DNA of 64,000 bases from Plazaster borealis (taxonomy: Eukaryota; Echinodermata; Asteroidea; Forcipulatida; Labidiasteridae): assembly GCA_021014325.1 (NCBI GenBank), contig CM037470.1:3189647-3253646 (forward strand), read 5' to 3'. The position numbers were made by a program, and so were the translations under genes. Below, in pieces: positions 63,002 to 64,000 of the stretch; positions within the stretch are counted from its first letter, which is position 1, and each line of letters starts with the position of its first letter. The notes under the pieces were generated by a model. It searched no databases and had not been told where the DNA came from. It worked only from the letters and a program-made list of their open reading frames with translations.

Positions 63002-63710
63002 TTGCTAAGCAATGTGTGATGTCACAACATACAAATTACTATGGCGACATGAGACAATCCAACTTATTGGATGAATCCTTGAAGTTTGTGAATTCCAGCG
63101 CTGCTGAACGTGTCATTTACCTCTAAATAAATAACATGAAAATAAAATAACACACAAAAATTGTAACAGCATAAAAACTACATTGTGCATTATTTCATAT
63201 TGAAATACTTCAGCCCGTTTGCGACAAAAAACCTCCTCAGTTATAAAGATAAGCACCTCATTGGGATTATGAAACTGCCCCTTCGTAATTAATAGGTCCA
63301 CTAATTGTATGCAACCATGCGGACGGCCTGCAAGTACAAATCAAATTAATGATCAACCAGCCGTTTCAAGATTCACAGAATTGCTTCGTGAAGATTAACA
63401 TTTCTACTTGTGTCGGCTGGAGCCACACGTTATCGAAACAACTCATGATTCGATTCTTGAAGGCTTGATTATTGAATTTTCTACGTCAATACCTTTCTTA
63501 CAACGGCCTTTGTACACATTTGACGATGGACTAGCCTATTTGCTGCATGTATAGATTGTCCCACGATGAGAGACAGAGTAATTGCATTTTACATGGTGGT
63601 GGGGGTTTATCGACCGCCATTCAACTCGCTGAAGCCAAATATACTCCTATACTTGATGGCCTTACGAAGCAAGCAAGTGTGTGAATGACAACTACAACAG
63701 CGGCATAACC

Positions 63711-64000
63711 TTAAAGGAACATTACAGAATTGGTTTTTGCTCATAAAACAGTGTAAGCACTTTATATAATCCACCATATACATAAACTGACAAACCTGTA
63801 GAAGTTTGAGATCGATCGGCCATCTGGATCACGAGAAAATAGTGAAAAACCGATTACACATTTGCATGTGTTATACAATGCATGAATAAAACGCTCATGA
63901 GCGATAAACTCCAATCGGAAATTAGTTTTATTAATTTCTCATCAAATATGGCATTTCAGACAGAAATATTTCTAGGGATGTTTTCTACTATCATCATCAT
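63711..64000. repeat. MITE related to 38987 family, cut by window end
   Basis: Starts 'ttaaaggaacattacagaatt' and has 'atacataaactgacaaacctgt' and 'gatcacgagaaaatagtgaaaaa'. The right end lies beyond 64000. Confidence 0.6.

Larger units (their letters stand above)
56654..64000. other. Region upstream of PDE9A-like exon 2: intron or 5' flank
   Basis: Contents: a repeat with 'gggtcgaaacgtcaggcc' (56820-56890), a SINE (57001-57180), tandem 41-bp duplication (57268-57350), MITEs (57807-58385, 59071-59487, 62629-63001, 63711 on), two LINE remnants (59896-60345, 62196-62531) and a palindrome-rich element (60498-61004). The missing PDE9A first exon was looked for on the minus strand and not found. 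Confidence 0.5.

Overview
The window is animal nuclear DNA. Genes are split into many short exons with GT-AG introns, coding density is low, and miniature inverted-repeat elements, tRNA-derived SINEs, minisatellites and LINE remnants fill most of the remaining sequence. The encoded proteins are closest, as far as I can recall family sequences, to deuterostome ones. The TTAGGG-type telomeric motif, the recurrent short 'ggcctac' stretches and the style of repeats suggest a marine invertebrate deuterostome, most likely an echinoderm such as a sea star. The species assignment is inference.

Five protein-coding genes can be assembled exon by exon with consistent splice phases. (1) The 5' end of a DDX6/Me31B-type DEAD-box helicase gene (minus, 1-3392) runs off the left edge. 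(2) A complete four-exon UFC1 gene, the E2 of the UFM1 pathway (plus, 7979-11306), encodes 171 residues with the catalytic Cys at 116. (3) A twelve-exon TBRG1-like gene (minus, 13960-22881) encodes 970 residues. Besides the FYRN/FYRC region known from vertebrate TBRG1 it carries a long polyglutamine tract, a HARE-HTH winged-helix domain and a proline-rich, QTRSKP-repeat tail. (4) A four-exon GLIPR2/GAPR-1-like CAP-domain gene (minus, 25434-37836) encodes 167 residues, with a predicted myristoylated N terminus and a first intron of about 9.85 kb. (5) A PDE9A-type cGMP phosphodiesterase gene (minus, 43753-56653) has sixteen exons recovered (506 residues); the short first coding exon was not found to the right.

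Between and inside the genes are several distinct families of inverted-repeat elements, most present in two or more copies. The most striking structures are: a fold-back element at 4384-6387 with a triplicated 180-bp unit, a SINE in one arm and a second element with a 10-bp target duplication in the same arm; a 507-bp element at 60498-61004 with an 8-bp target duplication, filled with GTGTACGTACAC palindromes; an inverted-repeat element whose loop is TTAGGG-like telomeric DNA (20797-21043), inside a TBRG1 intron; and a minisatellite in a PDE9A-like intron (44011-44420) that has multiplied the 3' splice site of the following exon.

The five genes belong to unrelated pathways (mRNA decay, ufmylation, chromatin/growth control, Golgi membrane protein, cGMP signalling), so there is no sign of a functional cluster. 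I found no CRISPR array, operon or defence system. The novelty lies in the TBRG1-like domain architecture and in the repeat structures.
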